Part shown: one piece after another, positions 43,467 to 52,483 of the stretch | Numbering within the stretch: position 1 is the first letter of the stretch | Layout: each line of letters opens with the position of its first letter | NCBI GenBank assembly: GCA_020853575.1 | Contig: JADYYP010000068.1 | Span: 62,001 to 126,000, forward strand | Direction of reading: 5' to 3' | Length of the DNA: 64,000 nt | Origin: Planctomycetota bacterium | Lineage (GTDB): Bacteria; Planctomycetota; UBA1135; GCA-002686595 | Notes under the pieces: model-generated | The model's database searches: none | Seen by the model: the letters and a program-made list of their open reading frames with translations, nothing else | What the model was told of the DNA's origin: nothing | Made by a program: the position numbers and the translations under genes

Positions 43467-44639
43467 ATGAAGCGTGTCTTCCTGATCGTGCTCGATTCGC
43501 TGGGGTGTGGGGCATTGCCGGATGCGGCGGCGTTCGGTGACCAGGGCACGCACACGCTCGACCACATCGTCGAGGCGGCGGGTGGGCTGGACGTGCCGAA
43601 CCTCGAGCGGCTCGGGCTCGGGCACGTGCCGGGCGTGACGCGCGTGCGGCGCGTGGCGCGACCCGCGGGGGCCTTCGGGCGCTGCGCGGAGCGCTCGCCG
43701 GGCAAGGACACGTCGACCGGACACTGGGAGATGATGGGTTGCGTGCTCGACGCGCAGTTCCCGGTCTTCGCGCACGGTTTCCCGGCCGAGATCATCGATC
43801 CGTTCGTGGCGCGCAGCGGCGTCCCTGGCGTGCTGTGCAACGCTCCGGCGTCGGGCACGGCGGTGCTCGAGCAACTCGGCGCCGAGCACATCGCGAGCGG
43901 CAAGCCGATCGTCTACACCAGCGCCGACAGCGTCTTTCAGATCGCCTGTCACGAACGACACTTCGGTCTCGAGCGCCTCTATCGCTGCTGCGAGATCGCG
44001 CGCCAGATCCTCGACGAGCACGGCGTCGGTCGCGTGATCGCGCGTCCGTTCGTGGGCGAGCCAGGTTCGTTCCGGCGCACCTACAACCGCCGCGACTACT
44101 CGCTCAAGCCCTTCAAGGAAACGGCGCTCGTGCGCCTGCAGCGCGCGCGTGTGCCGGTCATCGGGGTCGGCAAGATCGAGGACATCTTCGCGGGCGACGG
44201 GATCGGCGAGTCCGTGCACACCGAGGGCAATCGCGACGGCATGGAGCAGGTGCTCCAGCTCGCGCGGCGCGTCGATCACGGGCTCGTGTTCGTCAACTTG
44301 GTCGACTTCGACATGCTCTACGGCCACCGCCGCGACGCGCGCGGATACCGAGCGGCGCTCGAGGCCTTCGATGCCGACTACGCGCGGCTGGAATCGCTGC
44401 TGCGCCCGGACGATGTGGTGCTGCTCACCGCGGACCACGGCAACGACCCGACCTTCCTCGAGACCACGGATCACACGCGCGAGTACGTGCCCGTGCTCGC
44501 CGCCGGTGCGCATGTGGAGCCCGGCGTCGAGCTCGGCACGCGCGCGAGCTTCGCCGACATCGGCGCCACGGTCGAGGCCTGCTTCGACCTGCCGCCGGCA
44601 CCTCCGGGGCGCTCGTTCTGGCGCGAAATCCAGCGCTGA
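43467..44639 (+). CDS. deoB: Phosphopentomutase
   Basis: The 390-residue protein matches DeoB in length and motifs: metal-binding Asp10 in LIVLDSLGCG, the DTSTGHWEM segment with the phosphorylated threonine, YTSADSVFQIACHE, GRVIARPF, VNLVDFDMLYGHRRD and LTADHGNDPTF. It converts (deoxy)ribose-1-phosphate to (deoxy)ribose-5-phosphate with Mn2+, the step between nucleoside phosphorylases and DeoC. It stands apart from the nucleoside cluster by 6.5 kb, separated by the SIR2/STAND unit and a kinase. TACGAT lies 9 bases before the ATG. Confidence 0.97.
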   Translation: MKRVFLIVLDSLGCGALPDAAAFGDQGTHTLDHIVEAAGGLDVPNLERLGLGHVPGVTRVRRVARPAGAFGRCAERSPGKDTSTGHWEMMGCVLDAQFPVFAHGFPAEIIDPFVARSGVPGVLCNAPASGTAVLEQLGAEHIASGKPIVYTSADSVFQIACHERHFGLERLYRCCEIARQILDEHGVGRVIARPFVGEPGSFRRTYNRRDYSLKPFKETALVRLQRARVPVIGVGKIEDIFAGDGIGESVHTEGNRDGMEQVLQLARRVDHGLVFVNLVDFDMLYGHRRDARGYRAALEAFDADYARLESLLRPDDVVLLTADHGNDPTFLETTDHTREYVPVLAAGAHVEPGVELGTRASFADIGATVEACFDLPPAPPGRSFWREIQR

Positions 44640-44679
44640 ACGGCGCGCGCCGCGTCGAGCGCGTCGCTCACTCGGCGCC

Positions 44680-47600
44680 TCACAGTCCCGCGGTCGCCGC
44701 CAGGACCGGCGCGTACTCCTCGCGGCCCTCGAGCAGCGCGCGCGCCGCGCCGAGGAGCGCGCTCGCGTCCATGGGCGCCCGCGGGTCCGCCGCGACGCTG
44801 ATCAGCTCGGGCGCAGCGTTGCCCACGAGCTCGATCCAGGTGCGCAAGGCCGCGTCGCACCACACCCGACTGGTGCTCGACTTGAGCGACATGCGCGTCG
44901 CGCGCTGGGAGCCGTCGAACGCGTTCCAGGCGAGGACCTCCGTGCTCGCGCGCGCGTCGTCGAGCGCGAGGAACGAGGTGCCGACCGGCCGCGGTCCCAG
45001 CAGCACGCACGACATGTCGAACGAGCCGCGGCGAGCACTGCTCGCGACATCGAATACGATCGAACGCCAGGTGAGTCGCGCCGAACCCGGCACGAGCCCG
45101 ACGACGGCCAGCGATGCTCCGTCGTCGGAGAAGCCGATCCAACCGGGGGTCAGCTCGTCGAGCGCGACGCTGGCGCGCATCAACGGGCCGCCGTCGAGCG
45201 TTGCACGCACCTCGACGCGCCACTTGTCGGCGCTGAACAGCGGTGACTCGAAGCCACAGGCAGCGAAGGACTTGGAATCCGCGGAGAATGCGAGGCTCTG
45301 CGCGACGCCAAGCCATTCCCGCGCGGCGTCGAAGCTGGTGCTCGAGAGTCGGCGCCCGGTGCCCAATTCCGTCAGACGGACCGAGTCGCCGAAGCGCAGC
45401 GCGACGCGCTGTCCATCGCTCGAGAGCGCGCAGGCGAGCGGGGGCTCGCTGGACGTGTCCAGCAGCGACATTCGGCCATCGAGGCCGAAGGCGCTGGCCC
45501 CGCTCGCGCCAGCGATCACGATTCGACCATTGCGTGCATCGAGGCCCTGGATCGAAGAACGGCCGAGCTCGAGCTCGTGTCCGGCCAGCTCCGCGCCGTC
45601 GCGCGTCGAGAGGCTCCAGATCCTCGCGAAGCTCGGGCCCGCCCGTCCAGGCGCGGACTGCGCGGCGAGGTCGCGCTCGAGCGCGCCGATGCCGACGGCG
45701 AGCACGCTGTTTCCGTCGGGCGCGAACTCGACCCGCGACCAAGCCGCGGAGTCGGGCGCCGCGCGGCGCCACAGCACGTGCCTCGTCCGCGCGTCGAACA
45801 GCGTGATCTGCGCGCGGCTCCAGACCAAGGCGTGCGCGCCCTTCGCGTCGAGCGCGAGCTGGACGTCGGTGGAACCCGCCGCCGCGAGCGGTGTGCGGAT
45901 CATCACCGCGCGCCAGGCGCCGGCGAGCGCGGCACGGACGTCGTCGCTGGGCGTCCCGGCGCGCAGCGCGTCGGCGAGCAACTCGACCCCGCGCGCCAGC
46001 GCGTTGAGCGCCTGTCCGGGCTCCTCCGTGCGCCGCACGATGGCCTCGGCCGCCGCTCGGCGCCGCTGCAGTGCGGCGCGCTCCTCGCTCTCCGCGGTCT
46101 GTTTCGCTTGGTCGCGGAGCTCCGCGAAATGCGAGTACGCGTCTTGCGCGGACTGAGCGCTTTCCCGTGCTTTGCGCGCGGCGTTTTCGCTCTCTCGCGC
46201 GGCCGCGTCGGCGGCGTTGCGCTGGCCCGTGAACTGCTCCAGATCGGCTTGGGCGGTGCTCGCCTGTTTGCGCAGGTCCTCCAGCGCTCGTTGCGTGGAC
46301 TCGAGCTGCTTGCGCATCTCGTCCATGTCATGCGCCAAGGTGTCGCGATCGCGAGTCACCTTCTCGCGTTCGTCACGCAACTTCTTCAGGTCCTCGTCGA
46401 CGCGGGCCTTCTCGTCGCGGAGCAGCTTTGCCTGCTCTTCGGCGACCACGAAGCGCTCGTAGGCGTCCTCGGCGGTCGCGAAGGCCATGCCTTGCGCCTC
46501 GACCGCGGCAGCGCGCGCATCGTTGGCGCTCGACTCCGCCGCGCGCGCCTCGCGGTACTTGACGCCGATCATCAGGAGCGCGCTCAACAGCACGACAGCG
46601 ACCGTGCTCACCACCGAGAGGTAGGTGAGCGCCAGCCGTTGGCGCGCGACGCGGTGCACGTCGCGATGCGCCTCGAAGTACTCGCGCACCGCCGCGCTCG
46701 GCTCGAGCCCGTGCATGGCCTTGCTGGCGAGCAACCGTTCGGCGGTCATCAAGGCGGCGCTCTCCAGGCGCAACTGGGCATCGCGGCGCGCGAACTCGAG
46801 CAACGACGGCTTGCGCACGCGCCGGCCCCCGGCGACCCACGCCGCCGCGCGCGCTTCGAGCTCGGCCAACTCCGGAGCCTGGCTCAGTTGCTTCTCGCGC
46901 CAGGCGCGATTGGAACGGCGGATCGGCTGCAGGAAGCGGTCGTGGGAGAGCTCGTAGAACACCGCGCCGCCGCGGATCTCGGCGCGCAGCACGTGTTGCA
47001 TCTCGAGCTGCTCGACGACCTTGGTCTGCATGCCGGCCGTCACATTGGGGCTCTTGGCGACGATGTTGCGCGTCCCTTCGGAGGTCATCAGCACGGCCTC
47101 GATCCACTCGCGCACGTGCGCCTCCGACTCGGAACCGTGGCCAGCGGCTGTCGCGACGCACGCGTCGTAGTACTCCTCGAGCGCAACGTCGAGCGAGCCG
47201 GCCGCGCGGATCACGCCGAGCTCGATCACGCTTTGCTCGGGCGCGAGCGAGTCCCAGACATTGCGACACGCGACCTGCAAGTGCACGGGCTCGACGAACT
47301 CTCCCTCGATCTCCTTCTGGGGCTCGCCGGGCACGGGCACGCGCAGCAGATTGCCGAGCAGCTCCTGCGCCGCGCCCGGGGCGAAGCTGCGACCCGCGAG
47401 CTCCACTGGACGTTGGATGGCCTCGAGGGCCGCGTCTCGGCGCAGACGCTCGAGTCGGTACTGAGCGCGGATGCGTTCGGGCAGGCAGCGCACGAATGGC
47501 GCCAACGAGGCCAGGTACTCCTCGCGCATGGCGAGCACGATGCGCAGGAAGGGCAGCGCGTCGGATGCCGCGCCCAAAGCGCGCAGGAACGGCTCTCGAT

Positions 47601-48066
47601 CGCGCCAACGATCGACTTGGCGCGTGAAGAGCTCCTCGAATTGATCGATCACCAACACCACGGGCGCGTCGCTCTCGGCTGCGTGGTCCTGCACCAGGTG
47701 CTCGATGCACGCGGTGATCTCAGCGCGCGCCGCGACCGGGGTCGGGATGCCCAGCGAAACCAGGAGATGGAACGAGAAGACGTTGGCCAGCGACTCGAGT
47801 GCGAGGCCCTCGGGCAATTGGCCGCTGACACGCCCTGGTCCGAGGATCTTCGCGCCGCGCTCGGGTCGCACGAGCTCGGGGATCACGCGCGCGTTGAGCA
47901 GCGAGCTCTTGCCGGCACCGGATGGCGCGTACAACAGGAGCGCGCGGTGCGCCATCACCAGCGACACCAAGTCCTGTGTCTCCCGCTCGCGGCCGAAGAA
48001 CACGCTCGCGTCCCGGCCGTCGAAGGGCCGCGGTCCGATGAAAGGCTCAAGCACCGACGGGGACAT
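44680..48066 (-). CDS. Membrane-anchored STAND NTPase with coiled coil and WD40-like C-terminus
   Basis: The 1128-residue protein starts with an nSTAND1-type NTPase domain: GPRPFDGRDASVFFGRE, Walker A APSGAGKSS (47-55) and Walker B VVLVIDQFEEL (Asp141). A helical arm runs to about 470, a membrane helix lies at about 478-502, a long Ala/Glu/Lys/Arg-rich coiled coil at about 505-675, and beta-propeller-like WD40 repeats fill 720-1128. STAND proteins oligomerise when their sensor repeats detect a trigger, then switch on an effector. The likely effector is the SIR2 protein, whose gene overlaps this one by 20 bases upstream. A membrane helix between the NTPase and sensor parts is unusual. No other defence gene is adjacent. 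Confidence 0.85.
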   Translation of the reverse strand: MSPSVLEPFIGPRPFDGRDASVFFGRERETQDLVSLVMAHRALLLYAPSGAGKSSLLNARVIPELVRPERGAKILGPGRVSGQLPEGLALESLANVFSFHLLVSLGIPTPVAARAEITACIEHLVQDHAAESDAPVVLVIDQFEELFTRQVDRWRDREPFLRALGAASDALPFLRIVLAMREEYLASLAPFVRCLPERIRAQYRLERLRRDAALEAIQRPVELAGRSFAPGAAQELLGNLLRVPVPGEPQKEIEGEFVEPVHLQVACRNVWDSLAPEQSVIELGVIRAAGSLDVALEEYYDACVATAAGHGSESEAHVREWIEAVLMTSEGTRNIVAKSPNVTAGMQTKVVEQLEMQHVLRAEIRGGAVFYELSHDRFLQPIRRSNRAWREKQLSQAPELAELEARAAAWVAGGRRVRKPSLLEFARRDAQLRLESAALMTAERLLASKAMHGLEPSAAVREYFEAHRDVHRVARQRLALTYLSVVSTVAVVLLSALLMIGVKYREARAAESSANDARAAAVEAQGMAFATAEDAYERFVVAEEQAKLLRDEKARVDEDLKKLRDEREKVTRDRDTLAHDMDEMRKQLESTQRALEDLRKQASTAQADLEQFTGQRNAADAAARESENAARKARESAQSAQDAYSHFAELRDQAKQTAESEERAALQRRRAAAEAIVRRTEEPGQALNALARGVELLADALRAGTPSDDVRAALAGAWRAVMIRTPLAAAGSTDVQLALDAKGAHALVWSRAQITLFDARTRHVLWRRAAPDSAAWSRVEFAPDGNSVLAVGIGALERDLAAQSAPGRAGPSFARIWSLSTRDGAELAGHELELGRSSIQGLDARNGRIVIAGASGASAFGLDGRMSLLDTSSEPPLACALSSDGQRVALRFGDSVRLTELGTGRRLSSTSFDAAREWLGVAQSLAFSADSKSFAACGFESPLFSADKWRVEVRATLDGGPLMRASVALDELTPGWIGFSDDGASLAVVGLVPGSARLTWRSIVFDVASSARRGSFDMSCVLLGPRPVGTSFLALDDARASTEVLAWNAFDGSQRATRMSLKSSTSRVWCDAALRTWIELVGNAAPELISVAADPRAPMDASALLGAARALLEGREEYAPVLAATAGL

Positions 48067-49000
48067 GGGGAGTCTCTCTGCGGCGTCGCAGCTCGCGCGC
48101 GAAGTCCGCGCACGAACCCCAGAAGGGCCGCACCTTCTGCTGTTTGAACGACTCTTGCAGGTAGCGGATCGAGGCCTCGAGCTCGCGCCGCTCGGTGGCG
48201 TCGCGCGGCGCGGGCTTGCGCAGTTGCACCGCGACATGGCGCGGTCCCTCGGCGCGGTGCAGGTAGTTCGCGAAGCTGCGGAACAGCACGCGGAAGTTCA
48301 TGTCCTCCAGGCTGTAGCCCAAGAAGAGCAGCGTCGAGTTGCGGAACGCTTCTCGGACGCGCGGCGGAATGAGCATCTCGTCGGGTTGCTCGGCGCGTGC
48401 CTCGTTCTCGCTCAGGCGCACCAGGAAGTCGAGGTAGTCGTCCTCGGTGACGACCAGCGAGTCGAGCTCGCTCAAGTGACCGTGCAAGTGGAACACCAGC
48501 GGCCGTTCGGAGCTCGGCGGCACGAGCACGGGATCTTGCCCTGCTTCGTCGAGCTCGGCGCGATTCCAGCGGCAAATGCGACGTTGGACGCTGTGGTGCT
48601 GGCGGCGCTCGATGGCTTGGGACAGGAAGTCATCGTAGTTGGTGGTCAGGTACACCGGCAGATCGAGGCTGGCCACGATCGCGTGCGTGCTGTCGGGCGC
48701 GTCGAAGTCTGGCTCGCCGCACTGATCGAGCTTGCGCTTGATCAGGCCCTTGACGTGCAGCGAGCCCTCGCTGATCGCGCCGAACTGCGCGACGCGCGCG
48801 AGGTTTCCGCGGTCCGCGAAGGGGTAGTCGATCTCCGCGGCGATGTACTCGGCGAGCTCCGCACCACTCGGCAGCGTCGGCCGGCTCGCGCCCGCGCCCA
48901 GGAACGGAGTGCAGCGCTTCTGGTCGATGGCCAGCAGGAGCTTCTTCCAGTCCTGCTCGCTCCAGCTCTCGTACGGCAAGTCCAAGGCGTCGTCCGGCAT
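48047..49000 (-). CDS. SIR2-like NAD+-binding protein (putative NADase effector)
   Basis: A 317-residue SIR2_2-type domain protein: GAGAS (35-39) for the NAD+ loop, TTNYDDF with Asn121, HLHG with His173, and the C-terminal LGYSLEDMNFR (Asp233) typical of bacterial stand-alone SIR2 proteins. In anti-phage systems such domains (ThsA, DSR, Avs5, SIR2-pAgo) destroy NAD+ after activation. It is translated with the downstream STAND gene (20-base overlap), so the pair probably works as effector and sensor. The ATG at 49000 is chosen, close to the first helix; an upstream in-frame start at 49099 would add 33 unconserved residues. Catalysis is inferred, not shown. Confidence 0.85.
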   Translation of the reverse strand: MPDDALDLPYESWSEQDWKKLLLAIDQKRCTPFLGAGASRPTLPSGAELAEYIAAEIDYPFADRGNLARVAQFGAISEGSLHVKGLIKRKLDQCGEPDFDAPDSTHAIVASLDLPVYLTTNYDDFLSQAIERRQHHSVQRRICRWNRAELDEAGQDPVLVPPSSERPLVFHLHGHLSELDSLVVTEDDYLDFLVRLSENEARAEQPDEMLIPPRVREAFRNSTLLFLGYSLEDMNFRVLFRSFANYLHRAEGPRHVAVQLRKPAPRDATERRELEASIRYLQESFKQQKVRPFWGSCADFARELRRRRETPHVPVGA

Positions 49001-49272
49001 GTCGCGCACTCCCTCGCGGGTCAAGATCGCGGGCCACGGCCGCGGGAGACGCTCGGTCTCCGTGCGCGGCAGTACAGGCTTCCCCGCTGCGGCTGGCAAG
49101 CTCGCCGTGGATTCGCGGACTCACGAGCCGCGCTCGGATCGGACGCGCACGAGCGTGAGCACTGGAGGGCGTCGTCGGAATCCGTCCGCGCGCCGTGCAG
49201 CCCGCCGTGACCAACGCCGTGCCCGGAGCCCGTCGAGCGCGGTTTCCGCCGAGCCGCGCGAGTCGACGCAGC

Positions 49273-50922
49273 TCAGGCCTCCGTCGCGAGCCTGCGCGCG
49301 GGATCGAGCGGCAACACGACCTCGAACCGCGAGCCTCGACCGGGCGTGCTGTCGGCGCGAATCGTGCCGCCGAACTGACGGATCAAGGCGAAGGACGTCG
49401 ACAGGCCCAGTCCGTGTCCACGTCCGTCGCTCTTGGTGCTGAAGAACGGTTGGAACAGGCGCGCGCGCGTGGTCGCGTCCATGCCCGCTCCGGTGTCGTC
49501 GACGGTCGCGGTCGCGTACTCGCCCGGCGGCAGTCCGTCGAGCGCGTCGGTGAGCTGGCACGGCGCGAGTCGCAGCGTGATGCGCCCCGGTTCCGCGAGC
49601 GCCTCCCCGGCGTTCTTGACCAAGTTGATCAACACCCGCGAGAGTGCCGAGGCGTCGGCGAGCACGGGCAGCTCACCCGCCGCGTCTTCGATCGAGAACG
49701 TCGCCCGCGGACCCGCGGCGGAGCGCAGCACGGGCTCGAGTTTCGCGGCCAGCGCGCGCAGGTCGACCGGGCTCAGGTCGGCGCAACCCTCGCGGCCGAT
49801 GGTCAGGAGCTCGGACACGAGCGTGCTGACCCCCAACGCGGCGTCACGGGCCGTGCGCGCGTGCTGCAAACGCTCTTCGGCGCTGCCGATCGGCCGCAGC
49901 GCGAGGTCGAGATTGCCCAGCAACACCGTCAACACGTTGTTGAGGTCGTGGGCCACGCCGCTGGCCACCTGGCCGATGGCGTTCAAGCGTTCCGTGCGCG
50001 CTGCGCGTTCTTCGGCGAGCTTGCGGTCGCGCACCTCGAGTGCGCGCGCCACCAATCCGGCCGCCGAGGTCGCGGCACATTGCTCGAGCACCGTCCAGTG
50101 CCGAGGTCCCTGGCCGATGTGCTCGAGGCAGATCACGCCCGCGACGCGACCCTTGCGGCGCACCGGCGCGTCGAGCATCGCCGTGATGCCCAGCGGCTCC
50201 AGGTAGTGCTCGAGGAACTCGCTGGTGCGCGGATCTCGGCGTGCATCGTCCGCGGCCAGCGTCAACGAACGTCGCAGCGAGGCCAGGTAGCGCGGGAACG
50301 AGCGCAGCCGCGAGCCCTGCGAGTGTTCTCCGCGGGCGGTCTCGAATTGGTCGAGGCAGCGCAGCTCGTCGGCCTCGTCGTTCAGCTCCCACACGCTGAC
50401 CCGCGGCACGTCCAAGGCGCGCGCGATGGTCGAGGTGATGCGTCGCAGCGCGCCGTCGAAGTCATCGGTGTCGTGCTTCAAGAGCTCGAGATAGGCCTGC
50501 TGCTGGCGCACCAGCTGGGCCATCACGGCGCGCCGCTGGGGCTCGCTCTGGCGCCGGATCGGGTGCGCATCGAGCGCGCTGCGCACGCTGCGTCCGAGCT
50601 GCTCGCTGGGCGATTCCGTGGCCCACTGGCCGCTCGTTCCCCAGCGGAACACGACGCGCAGTTCCGGGCGCTGCGCGGCCAATTCGTCGAGCACGCGCGG
50701 GTCGAGTTGGTCGGGCAGGGGCAAGTCGACGATCAACAAATCGAACGTCGAGCGCTCCACCAGCGCGCGCAGCTCGGCGACGTCGGCCGCGTGCGAGACG
50801 TGGTTGGCGAAGCCCGCGTCGTGGAGCTCACCCGCGAGCAAATACGTGTCGTTGGGATCGCCAGCGAGGTGCAGCACGCTGATCGCGTGGGAAGGATCAC
50901 CGATCTCGTGAGTGGAAGTCAT
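49273..50922 (-). CDS. Histidine kinase with degenerate receiver and GAF domain
   Basis: A 549-residue soluble sensor kinase. Residues 13-115 look like a receiver domain keeping the acceptor-type Asp66 (LLIVDLPLP) but lacking the usual acidic pair and lysine. A helical linker and a GAF-like domain follow at about 150-295. The HisKA H-box is VAHDLNNVL (His325). The HATPase domain has NLVKNAGEAL, DDTGAGMD and GHGLGLSTSFALIRQFGG. No response regulator is adjacent, so its partner is elsewhere. It lies downstream of no other gene on its strand within 240 bases and is divergent from the nucleoside phosphorylase. Confidence 0.85.
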   Translation of the reverse strand: MTSTHEIGDPSHAISVLHLAGDPNDTYLLAGELHDAGFANHVSHAADVAELRALVERSTFDLLIVDLPLPDQLDPRVLDELAAQRPELRVVFRWGTSGQWATESPSEQLGRSVRSALDAHPIRRQSEPQRRAVMAQLVRQQQAYLELLKHDTDDFDGALRRITSTIARALDVPRVSVWELNDEADELRCLDQFETARGEHSQGSRLRSFPRYLASLRRSLTLAADDARRDPRTSEFLEHYLEPLGITAMLDAPVRRKGRVAGVICLEHIGQGPRHWTVLEQCAATSAAGLVARALEVRDRKLAEERAARTERLNAIGQVASGVAHDLNNVLTVLLGNLDLALRPIGSAEERLQHARTARDAALGVSTLVSELLTIGREGCADLSPVDLRALAAKLEPVLRSAAGPRATFSIEDAAGELPVLADASALSRVLINLVKNAGEALAEPGRITLRLAPCQLTDALDGLPPGEYATATVDDTGAGMDATTRARLFQPFFSTKSDGRGHGLGLSTSFALIRQFGGTIRADSTPGRGSRFEVVLPLDPARRLATEA

Positions 50923-51160
50923 TGGAAGGTTCGCGAGAGTGTTGCGCGACGCACGCCGCGAAGCACCGCTCCACGAGCCTAGCTCCGCCGACGTCCTCCA
51001 GGTATGGCGCGCCGGGCCGCGTCTCGAACGCAGGACGACTGCGAGACGGCGACGGCCCGTGGCCAATCCACCAGGCGCGAGCCGCGACTTCACGAGGCCG
51101 ACCGTGCTCTGCGGCGCTCGATCGCATACCTTCTGCGCTCACCTCTCGAGGAGTCGACTC

Positions 51161-52465
51161 GTGTCCGATGTTCGTTCGATCCTGACCACCAAGCGCGACG
51201 GCCGGCGCCTCTCGGACGCGCAGATCCACGAGTTCATCTCGGGCTACGTCGCGGGCGAGATCACCGAGTACCACGCGGCCGCGCTGTTGATGGCGATCTT
51301 CATCCATGGGATGGAGGAGCGCGAGCTCGCGGTCTGGGCGCGCGCGATGCTCGAGAGCGGGCGTGTGCTGCGCTTCCCGCGGATCGCGGCGCCCAAGGTC
51401 GACAAGCACTCGACCGGCGGCATCGGCGACAAGGTCTCGATCCCGCTGGCGCCAGCGGCGGCGGCCTGCGGGTTGGCGGTGCCGATGATCTCCGGCCGCG
51501 GCCTGGGGCACACCGGCGGCACGCTCGACAAGCTCGAAGCGATTCCAGGTTTCCGCACGCAGCTTTCGGCCGACGAATTCGAGCGCTGCCTCGAGCGCAC
51601 CGGCGTGGCGCTCGGAGGGCAGACGCCGGACCTGGTGCCGGCGGACCGCAAGCTGTACGCGCTGCGCGACGTCACCGGTTTGATCGAGTCGATCCCGCTG
51701 ATCGCCAGCTCGATCATGTCGAAGAAGCTCGCCGAGGGGCTCGACGCCTTGGTGCTGGACGTGAAGTTCGGCTCGGGCGCGTTCATGGTCGAGCGCGAGC
51801 GCGGCGCGGCGCTGGCCCAGGCCATGCTGGGCCTGGCGCGCGACTTCGGTGTGCGGGCGACGGCGCTGCACACGAACATGGAGCGTCCACTCGGGCGTGC
51901 GGCGGGTCACACGCTCGAGATCCTCGAGAGCTTGGAGTGCCTAGAAGGTCGCGGTCCGGCGGACCTGCGCGAGCTCGTGTGCTTGCAGGGCGGCGAGATG
52001 CTGCGTCTGGCGGGCTTGGTCCCCACGCTCGAGCAGGGAAAAGGGCGCATCGCGCGCGCGCTCGACGATGGCAGCGCGCGCGAGTGCTTCGCCCGCGTGG
52101 TCCGCGAGCAAGGTGGTGACGCACGCTGCCTCGACCAGCGCTCGTTGTTCGCGCCCGCGCCGCGGGTCGAGCTGCTCCACGCGACGCGCGACGGCGTGCT
52201 CGCATGGCGCGATCTACGCGCCGTCGGCTTCGCGATCTGCGAGCTCGGCGGCGGTCGCAAGCAGCTCGGCGACGTGATCGACCCGCGCGTCGGCCTGGTG
52301 TTCTTGCGCGAGGAAGGGGCGCGCGTCTCACGCGGTGAGCCGTTGATCGAGATCCACCACGCCGAGCGCGGCTTGGCCGACGCACGCGCCAAGCTCGAGC
52401 GCTCGTTCGAACTTCGGCCCGAGCACGCACCCGCGCCGCTCGTGCTTGCGAGCTGGTCGGTCTGA
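51161..52465 (+). CDS. deoA: Pyrimidine-nucleoside (thymidine) phosphorylase
   Basis: The 434-residue protein carries the nucleoside phosphorylase II signatures: VDKHSTGGIGDKVS (phosphate site), SGRGLGHTGGTLDKLE, and the lysine-rich ASSIMSKKLAEGLDALVLDVKFGSGAF. It splits thymidine, deoxyuridine and/or uridine with phosphate, giving base and pentose-1-phosphate; specificity cannot be read from sequence. A GTG start at 51161 is favoured because GAGGAG lies 8 bases upstream. It leads the nucleoside catabolism cluster and is followed 18 bases later by a nucleoside transporter. Confidence 0.95.
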   Translation: MSDVRSILTTKRDGRRLSDAQIHEFISGYVAGEITEYHAAALLMAIFIHGMEERELAVWARAMLESGRVLRFPRIAAPKVDKHSTGGIGDKVSIPLAPAAAACGLAVPMISGRGLGHTGGTLDKLEAIPGFRTQLSADEFERCLERTGVALGGQTPDLVPADRKLYALRDVTGLIESIPLIASSIMSKKLAEGLDALVLDVKFGSGAFMVERERGAALAQAMLGLARDFGVRATALHTNMERPLGRAAGHTLEILESLECLEGRGPADLRELVCLQGGEMLRLAGLVPTLEQGKGRIARALDDGSARECFARVVREQGGDARCLDQRSLFAPAPRVELLHATRDGVLAWRDLRAVGFAICELGGGRKQLGDVIDPRVGLVFLREEGARVSRGEPLIEIHHAERGLADARAKLERSFELRPEHAPAPLVLASWSV

Positions 52466-52483
52466 CGCTCCAGTAGCCGACGC

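Noticed and set aside
45577-48147. Long plus-strand open frame (856 codons) opposite the STAND gene
   Set aside because: It mirrors the coding strand's GC bias; the minus strand has intact Walker motifs and WD40-like repeats.
48047-49000. SIR2 protein as a protein deacetylase of NAD+ metabolism linked to the nadE genes
   Set aside because: The C-terminal GYS-x-x-D pattern and pairing with a STAND gene fit the bacterial effector type; the nadE genes are over 40 kb away.
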